NCBI GenBank assembly: GCA_034008185.1
Contig: CM067081.1
Coordinates: 30,254,806 to 30,318,805, forward strand
DNA: 64,000 bases
Direction: 5' to 3'
From: Gorsachius magnificus
Lineage: Eukaryota; Chordata; Aves; Pelecaniformes; Ardeidae
Shown here: positions 33,691 to 45,122 of the stretch, piece by piece
How positions within the stretch are numbered: position 1 is the stretch's first letter
How the letters are laid out: every line of letters starts with the position of its first letter
Program-made: the position numbers and the translations under genes
The notes under the pieces: generated by a model
The model's database searches: none
Seen by the model: the letters and a program-made list of their open reading frames with translations, nothing else
What the model was told of the DNA's origin: nothing

Positions 33691-34174
33691 CAGGAGTCGA
33701 TCTTTGGATGGTATATAATTTACGTAGGAGTCTAACCCTGAGTAAAAGCTGAACTATATTCAGGAGACCTAGCAATAGGGCCATGCTAGTTGGAACATCC
33801 CAAGGATATTCAACATTCTCAAGAACTGTTTTAATTAGCTCAGAGAAGAAGGGGAAGATGGAGTAAGGTGACTCCCCCACAGGCTGGCTCTCCGAGGATA
33901 AAAAGTAAAATGTGTAATTATTCATAATTCCCAATAGATGGTTCCCAAAATACAGAGGTGACAGCAATACTGAGTACAAATATGAGCTTAATCTGATGAC
34001 CAGTAATTTTATCATAGCATAAGCCAGTATTACACAGTACAGCAGAACAGTAGCTTTAATCCACTTGGGAAAAATGACAACCAGCAGCACAGGGAGTGCA
34101 TACAGCAGGTAAGGTGATATATAAAAGAACTCCATGAACAAGGACAACAACTCTGAGAGCAAATAAAACAACAT
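33542..34174 (-). CDS. Hydrophobic leader preceding Gag (210 codons open)
   Basis: This is the first long frame after the primer binding site, with ATG at 34172-34174. It is very rich in Leu, Ile, Val, Tyr and Phe. Roughly three or four segments could span a membrane: about residues 1-34, 39-60, a weaker one at 62-85, and 128-146 (SMALLLGLLNIVQLLLRVRL). After about residue 155 it enters the Thr/Pro/Ala repeat that continues in the Gag frame. I do not recognise the leader. A normal matrix start with a myristoylation glycine is not visible, so it may replace matrix membrane targeting. The frame leaves the Gag frame at two short repeat units (33568-33623). Confidence 0.7.
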   Translation of the reverse strand: MLFYLLSELLSLFMEFFYISPYLLYALPVLLVVIFPKWIKATVLLYCVILAYAMIKLLVIRLSSYLYSVLLSPLYFGNHLLGIMNNYTFYFLSSESQPVGESPYSIFPFFSELIKTVLENVEYPWDVPTSMALLLGLLNIVQLLLRVRLLRKLYTIQRSTPAAGPAATPTSVTPTVATPTADTGTAATPAPDTHCSYQLWTQALLLLQPQ

Positions 34175-34265
34175 TGCGACCAGCGACTATTAGACTAATA
34201 TAACGAATGCTTATCACAAATGCGTTTTAAAAATGTTCAGATCTGTCGTTATCTCAACCCTTTGA

Positions 34266-34283
34266 GCCCCACGTTGGGCGCCA
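34266..34283 (-). promoter_or_regulatory. Primer binding site, tRNA-Lys(1,2) type
   Basis: Nine bases inside the 5' LTR the minus strand reads TGGCGCCCAACGTGGGGC. This is the 18-nt sequence complementary to the 3' end of tRNA-Lys(1,2), as used by several retroviruses. Confidence 0.88.
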
Positions 34284-34292
34284 AATTAGGAC

Positions 34293-34884
34293 TGTCGTGG
34301 TTTAACCCAGCTGGCAACTAAGCACCACGCAGCCGCTCGCTCACTCCCCCCCTCCCTCAGTGGGATGGGGGAGAGAATCAGAGAAAAAGAAAAAAAAGTA
34401 AGACCCGTGGGTTGAGATAGAGACAGTTTAATAAGAGAGAATAATAATAATAATAATAATGGTAAGAAAATATACAGAATATATAAAACAAGTGATGCAC
34501 AATGCAATTGCTTACCACCCGCTGACCGATGCCCAGCCCGTCCCGAGCTGCGATCACTCCCCCCGAGCCGCGATCACACAGCCCGAGCTGCGACCACTCT
34601 GCTCGCGACCGACCGATCGACTAACCCCCCCCCCGAGCATGACATTATATGGTATGGAATAGCTCTTTGGACAGTTTGGGTCCTAGCTGTGCTGTACTCC
34701 CAGCTTGTTATGCACCTGGCCGAGCAGGAGAAGCTCAAAAAGTCCTTGAGCAGTCTGAGCACTACTTGGCAACAACTGAAAACATCAGCGTGTTATCAAC
34801 ATTCTTCTAGTACTGAATCCAAAGCACAGCACTATGCTAGCTTCTGTGAAGAAAATTAACTCTATCCCAGCCAAAACCAGGACA
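34293..34884 (-). repeat. 5' LTR of the provirus (592 bp)
   Basis: Read on the minus strand it starts TGTCCTGGTTT and ends AACCACGACA. It has TATA-like boxes (ATATAATG and TATATATT), an ATTAAA candidate polyadenylation signal, an (AAT)n tract and a CACCACCCGC-type GC-rich segment. The same features occur in the 3' copy. Confidence 0.95.
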
Positions 34885-34889
34885 ATCAC
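34885..34889. repeat. Target site duplication ATCAC, right copy
   Basis: Pairs with 27919-27923. Intact duplication shows that both LTRs come from one insertion without later rearrangement. Confidence 0.9.
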
Positions 34890-37325
34890 CTTCAAAGGAG
34901 AAGTCCAGTGACGTGAATCACATCTGTGGGGATTTATTAAAAAAAAAAAAACAGCCAGCTGACCCTGTGATGGCATCTCAGACCAAACTCCATGTGCTGG
35001 CAAGACAGCACACCCCTCCGCAGGGCATGGCCTTGCTGAGCAGATGATCCCGGTGCCAGTGCCTGTCCAGCCAGCACCCAGTGGGGAGGACACATGGTGA
35101 AGAGCCCCACAAAGGGGCATAACCAGGCTTGGGGCAGGCTCTGCCGTAAAGGCGTTTGGGATGAGTCCTGGAATAAATGAGCCCTGAACTGTACCCAGGG
35201 GCAGTTTTGGAGACAGGTATTGGGAACAACTCAAAACTTAGCCAGGCAGTAAGTTAACAAGCCCTGTGAGTTGGACTCAACTCCTTTTTCAAGTTGCAGG
35301 GTAGGTATTTCTAATGTATTGTGTGATGTCTTCTGGAGCAGGCAGAACGGTGCCTTGCTCTGCTGGAAAGCAAAGCAAAGCAAAGCAAAGCAGAGTTCCT
35401 CTTTCACTGAATGAGGTTAACATCATAACACTGATGAAGCAACATTTGTTTCCACGTGCACAAGTGTAGACTGAATAAAAGTCCAAATCAGGTCAGTCTT
35501 CTAACTGATGGTAACCATTCTTGTTATACGGTTTTCAGTAGGCAGAATTCAAAAGGGCTGAGAAACCACAAGGACAAGATCACTTCTTTTTTTTTGGGTT
35601 GATGAAACTTATTTGAATTTAAAAAAAAAGGAAGAAAATCTGATTGAGGAGAGAGTAAAGATCTTGTTCATCCTTATGGTAATCCCAGTAGTTCTCCTAT
35701 GGGTGGCTCATAGGGGAAGACGGCTTAGGAAACTATGGGAAAAACAATGCATGAGCTACAAAGAGAGAATCTCAGCTGTGTATATATCTCCTGCAGTGTT
35801 ATATGAAGATCTTTGCAGTAATGCCTCTTCCCTGTGGACTCTGAATAGATGATAAGGCTGTTCCTGAGCGCACAGCTGACCTGAGGTGGCTGCTGTCATG
35901 GATCAGCTACTTTGCTGCCTGCAGTAGCCCAGAGGTGCTGCATCAGCACGCTCAGAGTTGACTTGCTGGCCTGTGAAATGCCACCTCTGCCCCCAGAAGC
36001 CACCCTTTGGGTATCTTGCAGATTGAAAATGCTTCTGTGAGAGAGTCGGTACCCTGCATGGGGCCTGGTGGAAATTCGCACTCAGACAATACATGCCAGT
36101 GAACGAAAAGCAGAGGTGAGGAGCAGCACTGTGGCAGCGTGTTTTCTTCCCAGTTGACTACATGAACTGACAATTTAAATACATTTACTGTTGACAGGGA
36201 ATATAAAGTATGTTAAAAGCTGACTTTTAATTCAGATACCCCCCAAATGCTTATCTAACTGACTATCACAGTCTCTTACAGTGCCAAATAAATGATGCCA
36301 AGTAAATGACATTGGAAGAGGTCCCCATACGAGCATGTTGCCAACTGCAATTTCTGCTACTGATCTGGCTGAAATGACAGGGAACCAAACAGAAGATGAA
36401 AACATGAGGATGTTTATGAAGTTGCAGAGCTGATTTCCCATAAGAAGCCTGGTTTTTAGAAAGAGGGATTTGGCTGAGTAGGCGAGAGAGGTGAGATCAA
36501 ATGGGAACTTTTGGAGTGAGTAACATGGAAGAATTCTGTTTACAGGACAGCTCTACATAGGCCAGTTCATCACCTGTGGTTTTGCCTCTCCTGTGGCCTG
36601 AACTGACCAGGTAGATCCACCTTGGAAGCCACATTGCCAAACTGGATTAGTATTGAGCCACAGCTTTTATATCCTGCCTGTCATTCCACAGAGACCCTCC
36701 CTTCAGCCTGGGAACAAGGTCAGAAAATCAACTGGACCCAAGAGAGCAACATTTGACCGACCTCTGGGGCTGCAACCTGTCCCACTGCGGCTTTTGTGTG
36801 TGCCTCCCTGTGCTCGCTGCAATTTCGTAGCAAGCTGTTGTCCTATTCTCCCACCTCAGCTTGTGATGGACCCCTGAGCTGGGCAGAGAAGCAAGGTTGT
36901 ACGTATTTGTACACGTTGCACGTATTTTCTCATGCACCCTGCTTTGGTGCACCAAAGTTCACCCAAGCTAACCAAACCCTCCTACCCAGCCAGGCCCTAT
37001 CTTCCTCCAGGGAGGAGTTTCCTCCCTGGCATTCAATGCTTCTTCACCAGGGTGACCCACACATTAATAGTTGTGGGAAAGATCAGACGTAGTTCCCAGA
37101 TGTCCCTGCATGTCAGGCATTTCTCCTGACAATCTTGGCTGCCTCTTTCCTAAGCAGATTTCTGTATTTCTGCCATCGCAACACTGGCACGGCAGCACCA
37201 AAGAACAGCAGTGCAGGTGGTGGGGGTCCCAGCTCTGGAGGGCCTGATCCAGCTCGCTTGCAAGCCTTGCTCCACTTAGAGCTCACAGCAGAACCTTGGC
37301 AGGTTTTGGGGACAGCAGGAAGGGG
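34890..37325. other. Intergenic DNA right of the provirus
   Basis: An AAAGC microsatellite is listed separately. Otherwise no gene or repeat is recognised. Overlapping short open frames at 34785-35234 and 36653-37129 show no family features. Confidence 0.55.
35366..35391. repeat. (AAAGC)n microsatellite, five units
   Basis: Five tandem AAAGC units follow CTGG and end before AGAGTTCC. Confidence 0.95.
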
Positions 37326-38055
37326 TCATAGAATCATAGAACTGTTTAGGCTGGAAAAGACCTTTAAGATCATCAAGTCCAGCTGTTAACCTAACACTGC
37401 CATCCCACCACTAAACCACAGCTCTAAGCACCTCATCTACACATCTTTTAAATACCTCCAGGGATGGGGACTCCACCACTTCCCTGGGCAACCCATTCCA
37501 GTGCCTCACAACCCTTTCGGTGAAAAAATTTTTCCTAATGTCCAACCTAAACCTGCCCTGGCGCAGCTTCAAGCCATTTCCCCTTGTTCTATTGCCCGTT
37601 ACCTGGGAGAAGAGACCAACACCCACCTGGCTATAGCCTCCTTTCAGGCAGTTGTAGAGGGCAATAAGGTCTCCCCTCTGCCTCCTCTTCTCCAACTAAA
37701 CAACCCCAGTTCCCTCAGCTGCTCCTTGTATGACTTGTGCTCCAGACCCCTCACCAGCTTGGTTGCTCTCCTCTGGACATGTTCCAGCAACACAATGTCT
37801 TTCTGTAGTGAGGGGCCCAAAACTGAACACAGTATTCGAGGTGCGGCCTCACCAGCACCGAGTACAGGGGCACGATCACTTCCCTACTCCTGCTGGCCAC
37901 ACCATTCCTGATACAAGCCAGGATACTGTTGGCCTCCTTGGCCACCTGGGCACACTGCTGGCTCATATTCAGCTGGCTTTCAAGCAGTACCCCCAGGTCT
38001 TTTTCCACCAGGCAGCTTTCCAGCCACTCTTCCCCAAGCCCGTAGCATTGCATGG
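37326..38055 (-). mobile_element. CR1 LINE, 5'-truncated
   Basis: The plus strand starts TCATAGAATCATAGAACTG. The RT C-terminus is split between minus-strand frames 37411-37695 and 37751-38053, which include [15 protein letters not shown] and [17 protein letters not shown] short disruption near 37700 separates them. It is close in sequence to the copy at 17932-18670, so both probably belong to one subfamily. Confidence 0.92.
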
Positions 38056-38223
38056 GGTCCTTGCACCACTAGCCAGTACTGCGTGGAAAAATGGTCCTGC
38101 TCCACCATGACAGGTGGAGGAGAAAGGATGGGTGGGGTGCTTCCTTCTCCCTCTGCTAGCAGGGCAAAACAAAACCTTTATTCTTTAGGACGTGATCTGC
38201 TCTTGCAGCTTACTCCCCACTTC

Positions 38224-38300
38224 AGGTCATAAGCTCTCATGGTGACATCACAGGTAGTGCTGTGGCGCCAAGGTGATATCACAATGAGAAGCTTATGACT
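38224..38300. repeat. Imperfect inverted repeat, 28-bp arms, 21-nt loop
   Basis: The left arm 38224-38251 (AGGTCATAAGC...GACATCAC) pairs with 38273-38300 (GTGATATCAC...CTTATGACT). There are two mismatches and one offset single-base bulge on each side. It could be a miniature transposon relic or a hairpin transcript. There is no evidence of expression. Confidence 0.7.
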
Positions 38301-41300
38301 GTAAATGGGGAAAAAGTCACAAGAACGGATGACCTCAAAAGAGGCTAATATCCTTTTATTATATAAATGTCCCTAATACTTCTATAAATGTGCCAGTAAC
38401 AAAAAATAAGAAAGCAAAAAGGCCCAATGGTCTATCAGTGTATGTGAAGATGTGTGTAAATTTGACATTTTCTCACAGACCTGCAGATCCTTTCTTAGTC
38501 TGTCTTGCCTCTAAAAATTTCCTCCTGTTACCTCCATTTATACAGCTGCTCAGCTTTTTTAATCAGCCTCAGGATCCTTCCTGATACTATTACATTTACA
38601 ATTAAGAGAAAACCACAAAAGTTCTCCATATTTTGATATGACCAATAACTGCTTGCATGCTTAGGGATAGCTAAGCCTCTCAACAAAATACAATCTACAT
38701 TTCAATGTCAGGAATGCCTTAAATAATTTGAACATGTAAGAGCAAGGAAATGTGTCTTTTCTGTGAAGCCCTCTGGGCTCCATGGGGAGTGCCATAGACT
38801 GGGTGTAAATATGAAGCTACCTAATTATTAGCTGTTGTATTTTTATGATAAATAGGAACTAATAAAATGGAAAGCAAGGTACAATTGTATCCTGGAAAAA
38901 ACTTTATTGCAGCTATAAAAATTATACTTCATATGCAGAACTAAATTCTTAGAAGTCAGAAATAATGTTCAGAATCTCTAAGGCCTTTTTTTTTTTGTAG
39001 ATGTCTTATCTCCATTGTGCTGCTGGTTTATTATTTTCCATGGCCAAATATTTGTTACATTTCCTCCTGGAAAACTTTTAAAGGATTTTCTTGCTTTGAT
39101 AGGATAAGGTGCATGTTTAAATGCCTCTAGGGGTAAAAAATTTTGCATTGACACTTTCAAGCACAAAGTCTGGATCTTCAGTAGGTTTTTACATTATGCA
39201 AGCAGACGTTTAAGGTACTTAACAATTTCTAATCTCTAGTGCCCTTTTTACACAGAGACAGGCAGTCAGCAGGGCTTAATCTGATCCTAATCAACCACAA
39301 ACTCTTCTGATACTTGGTCACTGCACAGTAGCGTGCTGCCAGGTACACAGAGGTAAACTGATCTGGATTATCTGCCGGTGCATGTGCGTCGCGGAGGGAG
39401 GTCCAGCGCTTCCTGTCGTGGGTGCGTTACAGGCAGATACGGCTTTAACACTGAGCAGGGGGACGGCTGCGGGAAGCTGGAGTTGTACGGGAAGGGGAAA
39501 GCACTAACTGGAAGGCCTCTTCCTCATGGCTTTCTATTGAGGCTTCCTTTTTACAGATTGCATTTGTCAGTGCTGCACTGCAACAGGGCAGAAAGTGAAA
39601 AGCACGAAAATCTGAAGAAAAGAACAGTTTCTTCTTCTTTTTTGGCAGTAAAGGAGCATGACTTTGTGGATACAAGTCCTCTCTCTTTTTCTTTCCTGTG
39701 TACAAGCACCATGTCTGATGGAGCCTCAGGAAGGTGTGAGTGGGTGCGTGTGTCTTCACTTGCACACCATGGCTCTCATCTTCCCTTGCCGAGCAGCTGA
39801 GTTCTGCCCTCCTCATGCGACACAGAAAGCAGAAGTGCCGAAGGTCTTCCCCAGCCTCATGGTAGCCCATAAAGCAAACAACATGCAGCAAAGTGAGCAA
39901 GGTGGGTATGAGAAGAGCCTTATGGTGGGGAGAAGCAGCTGTGAGAACCTTGCACTGCCAACAGCAAGAGCACCTGGGAGGAGAGGAATGTGTCTGCTCG
40001 AGGCATGAAGGAGACCTGTCTGAAGCACAGACACCACAGCAAAGCTCTCAGGGTGCCACAGTCCAGGTGTTCTGGTGCAACCCAAAAGCCCAAAACATCC
40101 TCCCTGAGACCCAGGCTCCTGCTTTCCCCTCCCGCCTGAGATGCGGGATCAATGGTAGCCCACAGTGTCCTGCACCAATGAAGGCAAAGCCTTTGGCTTA
40201 CTCTCTCTATAGAGGAACTGTAATGTCCAGTATTTCTACCTAGTGGTCCGGGTGATGGACTCAGCCCGTCCTTGTGACTGCTGTGAGTGACAGCTGAGCA
40301 GACCTGAAGGGGCAGCCACGCACTGGGACAAAGACTCCTGATGGAGAGTAATCAAGGTTAGTTTACAGCCATAAGTATAAGAGCAGGGGGAAAGCAGGTG
40401 ATCCAAAGATGGATCAATAAATACGTTCACAGTAGCATTGGGATCCTCTTTCAAGTGGAAATATCCCTCTGGTAATCAAAGTTAGTCAAAGTCAGTGCAG
40501 AAGACAGCATTAAGGGGTTGATTTACAGCAGGTTGGGATGGGTTGCACTACCTGCTGGTGTCCAATTTAATGTGGCCTGGTTGATGTGGCTGAGAAATGA
40601 CCCATCACATTCTTCGTGAGCATATTTCGCCCAGTTATACACCATTGTTTTCCTGCTGACTGTTTTGCATTTATAGCAGTTCTTTTTTTCTTTTTCCAGC
40701 AAGGCAACTGCCCTTCACAGGGCCTTCACAGGCCTGAGCAGCTCTCCACCAACGCAAACCTGGACCTGGCATTCGGTTTCTGAACAAGGAGATGCAGCAG
40801 CTGAGGCTAGATTGTCCTTTCCCTCCTGATGGAGTGTCTGAGGGTACCATCGGTCTCCTGGATAGAAGGCTCCTGTCTCTCTCCGCTGTGCTTGAGAGAA
40901 AGCTAGCTGCTAAGAATAAGCCTGGGGCTTTTCTCACTGGGATGCAAAGCATATTTCTTTACTCTTCTGGGAAGAGCTCAGGAATTCACCCACCTGATTC
41001 CCCTGCCAGCGGCTGGCCCTGTGCCACCAGTTTTCCCTCCCCTTTGATGGGTTGGCACTGTCTGCTGGCTGTCCCCCAGCCCCCTCTGTCCCACCCCATC
41101 ACAACCTGGGGCCTTGGGCTGCTCCCTTGGGCTCCAGCATATGGGTCTTACCCACGGCAGCTGCATTTCCCTCCTCCTAGGTATGAAAGAGCATGCAAGG
41201 ATAAAGGTGCAATGCAGTGTTAGAGCGGAAGATGATTCATGGATCTCATTTCCACAGGAACAAGCAGTAATTTGCAGTTGCACCCTCCTACCCACTGGTG

Positions 41301-43667
41301 TCGGGAGATGAGGGTGCTCAGCTCCACCAGGGTTGGTCTACTATTTGCTAAGGCAACAGGGAAAACTGGGTACCCGAGGTGGCAAGAAAAGCTTGTTACA
41401 GAGCCAAAATAACCCCTACCCAGTGTGAATACTGGATGTTAGCAGTTCTGGCTCTTGATTTTCATGACAGTGGCAATGGCCAGACCAGCAGTCGAATATA
41501 TATTGAACATGCCAATGTGTTAATATAAACTTTTCTCAGAAGGGTCCTGGACAAAACTGAATCCCATTGCCCTGCTCCCTGCAGGCTCTTCACAGACCCT
41601 CAGCCCTGCTGGACTGTTGCCTCTGTCGTGTTGCCTCATTTGTGATGGTCGCTCAAGAATTCTGTGTCGTATCAAGGCAGGCTGATAGGATCACCCTTAT
41701 GGCTCAGGGAAACAACTTTAAAAATGCAATCTTTTTTTTCTATATTGTTGCAGATGTTCCTGCAGCTGGAATAGGTGAGGAAGCAGCAGAACAAAGGTCA
41801 GAGAGAAGAATTTCCCAGAAATGGGATCCTGAAAAGTCACTTTCTGATCCCGAAGTGGCTAATGTTAGACAAATTCACCACGGAGCTAGGTGGTAGTTCT
41901 TCAGATACTGTGGTGACCAGGGCACCTCTGATCTTCTGAGCATAGCGTGATTCACTCCCTGGGGTTTACCTTTGTTCAGATGGCCCCAAAGAGGAGAGGC
42001 AAAACCCAGCTCAAGCCATAGAAGTAGGCGAGGAGGTTCTCGCATGAACAAGTGCTGGTTTCCAGCACGAAGTTTGTTTGCTTGCTATGCCCTTTCATTT
42101 TTTTCCCCCTTAACTCTGCAGCATCGTCCCTGGGCCATAGCAGTTCTCAGAGATCAAGAGAGTAAAAATGATATCCAGAGTAGCAATGATTTTGGGAAGC
42201 TGCCCTCTCTTGTATCAGCATGCAGCCGGCTTCATATCCAGCCATGAGCTCTTTCCATCACAGCTGGAGTCTGGCAGGAGAAAAGACCTGGTTCCAACCT
42301 TAGCTTTCAGGGCTCAAATGTGGGCTCAGCTCTTACAGAAAACATGCGACTGCCTTCTCCTGCTTTAAAGCAAAGTCTGCTGGAATATGCAGCTAACAAA
42401 ATAATATTGTTTTGTTTAGGTTTCTCTCTAGTAAGTGTCTCTACATTAGATCTAGGATCGGTAACACAATGTCACTCTAAATTTTTCTCTGGGGAGACCA
42501 ATGCCCCACGTAGCGGAGGGTCTTGTGTGAAGCCACGCAGAAGGCGTGTGCCATTAACTGCAGGATGGCCGCTGGTGTTTCATCTGGAGTTGTTCTCTGT
42601 GCGCTTTGTTCTGAGATGCCTTGCAAGCTGGGACCCTCAGCACTGTTATATTCCCAGCTCCCGAGGTTGTACGTTTGAAGATGTAAACATGGCAAATCTG
42701 TGTTCTGGAAGAAGACAAAATTAAACTATCTTGTTTTATCACAAACATTACTAGTAATAGGAAAAAAAAAAAAGTGTTAAAAAGCTAATTGCTCTTTCTG
42801 AAGGTCACTTCTTCAAGGACACAGTGATGTGCTGATTCTGCTTGAGATGTGGCATGGCACATATGCTCACTGCACGACTGTTGTAATTAAATATAAAAGC
42901 ATTTATTTCTCAATGGATTTTTTTCTCCTTGCTTAATGTGTCTCTCTTGCTGCTTTGGCTCATAACAACTCTATTAATTAAGAAAAAGTGTCAAAGGACC
43001 AGCTGATGAACGAATGAATCATGAAATCAAGAAATTGCTGGTTTTCAATGTTTTCTTTCTTTTAGAGATAGAACAGATACATCTGTCCGTAAGTGGTTGT
43101 GTCAAATATGGGGACATTTAATATTGAGTTTCTTGGAAAACAAGACTCTCATTTTACTTCAGTGTTTCAAGAAGAGAAAAAAAATTCATAGTTTGTTTAA
43201 GGGAAAAAAAAAAAGCGCTAGTAGTTGTCACAGCGTCAAAATTAATTATTTTGGATTGATCAATTTGCCTTGATCTATCTGACCCTGAAGAATTCCAAAT
43301 ACTTATCAGTCAATCATTTAAATTCCTCAGCTAAACTTCGTACCTCATTAAATAAAGAAATAAGGAGGGTCTTATTACGCTTTTCTTTAGGCCTGTCACT
43401 CCAAAGTCTGAAAATACAGATCATGGCATCTTAAACTGTTCTCAGGAGTTTCCTTTTTAAATAGCAGAAGAGCTTTATGTTCCTCTATACATTTAATCAC
43501 TTTGTCATCAGTGACACTCTCTTGCTGGTCCCTCTTAGGACTAACTTCAGATACCACCTTCAGTGGTGGAAGACGACCATGGAACATTAAATTTACTGAT
43601 GACTGTGTGAATGTCACCAAGCAACAACAGATTGTTGGGTGTTGCAATGGCCTAATTAGGCTACTTA
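38301..43667. other. Intergenic DNA, no gene recognised
   Basis: This stretch was read on both strands without finding a coding exon with splice signals or a known repeat family. Open frames of up to about 150 codons (for example 39378-39800 and 39445-39900) overlap each other on opposite strands and lack family motifs. Confidence 0.5.
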
Positions 43668-44099
43668 GGGCTGGAGCACCTCTCCTATGAGGACAGGCTG
43701 AGAGAGTTGGGCTTGTTCAGCCTGGAGAAGAGAAGGCTGCGGGGAGACCTGATTGCAGCCGTTCAGTACTTAAAAGGGGCCTATAGGAAAGATGGGGAAA
43801 ATCTTTTTAGTAGGGCCAGCTGTGACAGGACAAGGGGTAATGGTTTTAAACTAAACCAGGGTAGGTTTAGACTGGATATAAGGAGGAAATTCTTTACAAT
43901 GAGGGTGGTGAAACACTGGAAGGGGTTGTCCAGAGAGGTAGTGGAGGCACAATCCCTGGAAACATTCAAGACCAGGTTGGACGGGGCTCTGAGCAGCCTG
44001 ATCTAGTTAGTGGTGTCCCTGCTCCCTGCAGGGCGGTTGGACTAGATGACCTCTAGGGGTCCCTTCCAACCCAAAACATTCTATGATTCTATGATTCTA
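43668..44099 (+). mobile_element. CR1 LINE 3' fragment, plus orientation
   Basis: It starts within the RT C-terminus (GLEHLSYED region) and holds a 99-codon open frame at 43707-44006 matching the CR1 end ([17 protein letters not shown]). It finishes with two tandem CTATGATT repeats. Close to the copy at 1019-1722, so same subfamily. Confidence 0.93.
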
Positions 44100-44763
44100 A
44101 TGAAAGGCAAGGGGAAAGAGAGGAAGTGCATGCTTAGAAGGCACATCTGGAAAAATACATGTGAACATTTTTGTGTGTGTACTGACTTCTTAAAGACATT
44201 AGGGTCTAATAGGAATGTTGCAGAATGGAGAAAGTGACCCAAATTACCAGAGTATAGGATTGTGTATGTCCCAGATTCTGCGCTTTCTTCATTCTGGGTG
44301 CATAGCAAAACAGAGGTAGGAAGTTCTGTAGCATGTGCCCTGCTGAGATACAAACCACACTGGAGAAAAGCAGAAAATGCCTTTGGGCATTATGGGTGAG
44401 GGGGAAGTGGCTTGAAGGCCAAAAAAGGTGAAGATATTCCCCCAGAAACCTTCTTACCAGTGCTCATTGTGGAACAACCTGTCTGTTCCCTCCACGTCCC
44501 ATCTGTTCTCTCAGTGTGTGACCATGTGTGATCCACATGGTCTCCTCAACGCTGACCTGTGCAATGGCAGAACAAGGCTGGGATCCCTCTCATCTCCCTT
44601 TAGCTGCTTCTGAGTTAGGTTTCCTGTGATGCCTCTGTGATGGGACACCATAGCTGGGCTATGAGGGGCACACATGAACATCTTCCTCTGTCCAGTCTGC
44701 CGTGTGGGATTGTAAAGCCTGGATCTCCCAGGAACTCCTCCTTCCTTGCCTCCCACCACCTTC

Positions 44764-45122
44764 ATAGAATCATAGAATCATTTAGGTTGGAAAATACCTT
44801 TAAGATCAAGTCCAACCGTTAACCTAACACTGACATCCCACCACTAAACCATGGCCCTAAGCACCTCGTCTCCCCGTCTTTTAAATACCTCCAGGGATGG
44901 GGACTCAACCACTTCCCTGGGCAGCCCGTTCCAATGCTTAACAACACCTTTGGTGAAAAATCTTTTCCTAATGTCCAGGCTAAACCTTCCCTGGACAAAT
45001 TGAGGCCATTTCCCCTCGTCCTATCACCGGTTACCAGGGAGAAGAGACCAACCCCCACCTCACTACAGCCTCCTTTCAGGTATTTGTAGAGGGCGGTAAG
45101 GTCTCCCCTCAGCCTCCTGCTC
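44764..45122 (-). mobile_element. CR1 LINE 3' fragment
   Basis: The plus strand starts ATAGAATCATAGAATCATTT and runs through the CR1 C-terminal region to a GGTCTCCCCTCAGCC block. It is truncated just before the LFSLEKRRL segment. Confidence 0.9.

Larger units (their letters stand above)
27924..34884 (-). mobile_element. Complete but defective ERV-L-like provirus (LTR-gag-pro-pol-LTR, no env)
   Basis: Two 592-bp LTRs begin TG and end CA when read on the minus strand. They enclose 5.8 kb carrying leader plus Gag, protease, reverse transcriptase, RNase H and integrase. A 5-bp duplication, ATCAC, flanks the element at 27919-27923 and 34885-34889. Only about 400 bp separate the integrase stop from the 3' LTR, so there is no room for env. 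Lack of env and the style of Gag and Pol suggest class III (ERV-L-like). The main frame has five stops and the leader joins Gag through a frame break, so this copy cannot make a complete polyprotein. My manual LTR comparison found about 11 mismatches and no net length difference (roughly 1.9 percent), pointing to an insertion a few million years old under usual avian rates. Confidence 0.93.

Noticed and set aside
39378..39900. Opposed open frames of 140 and 151 codons
   Set aside because: They overlap on opposite strands, lack motifs and have no splice or promoter context.
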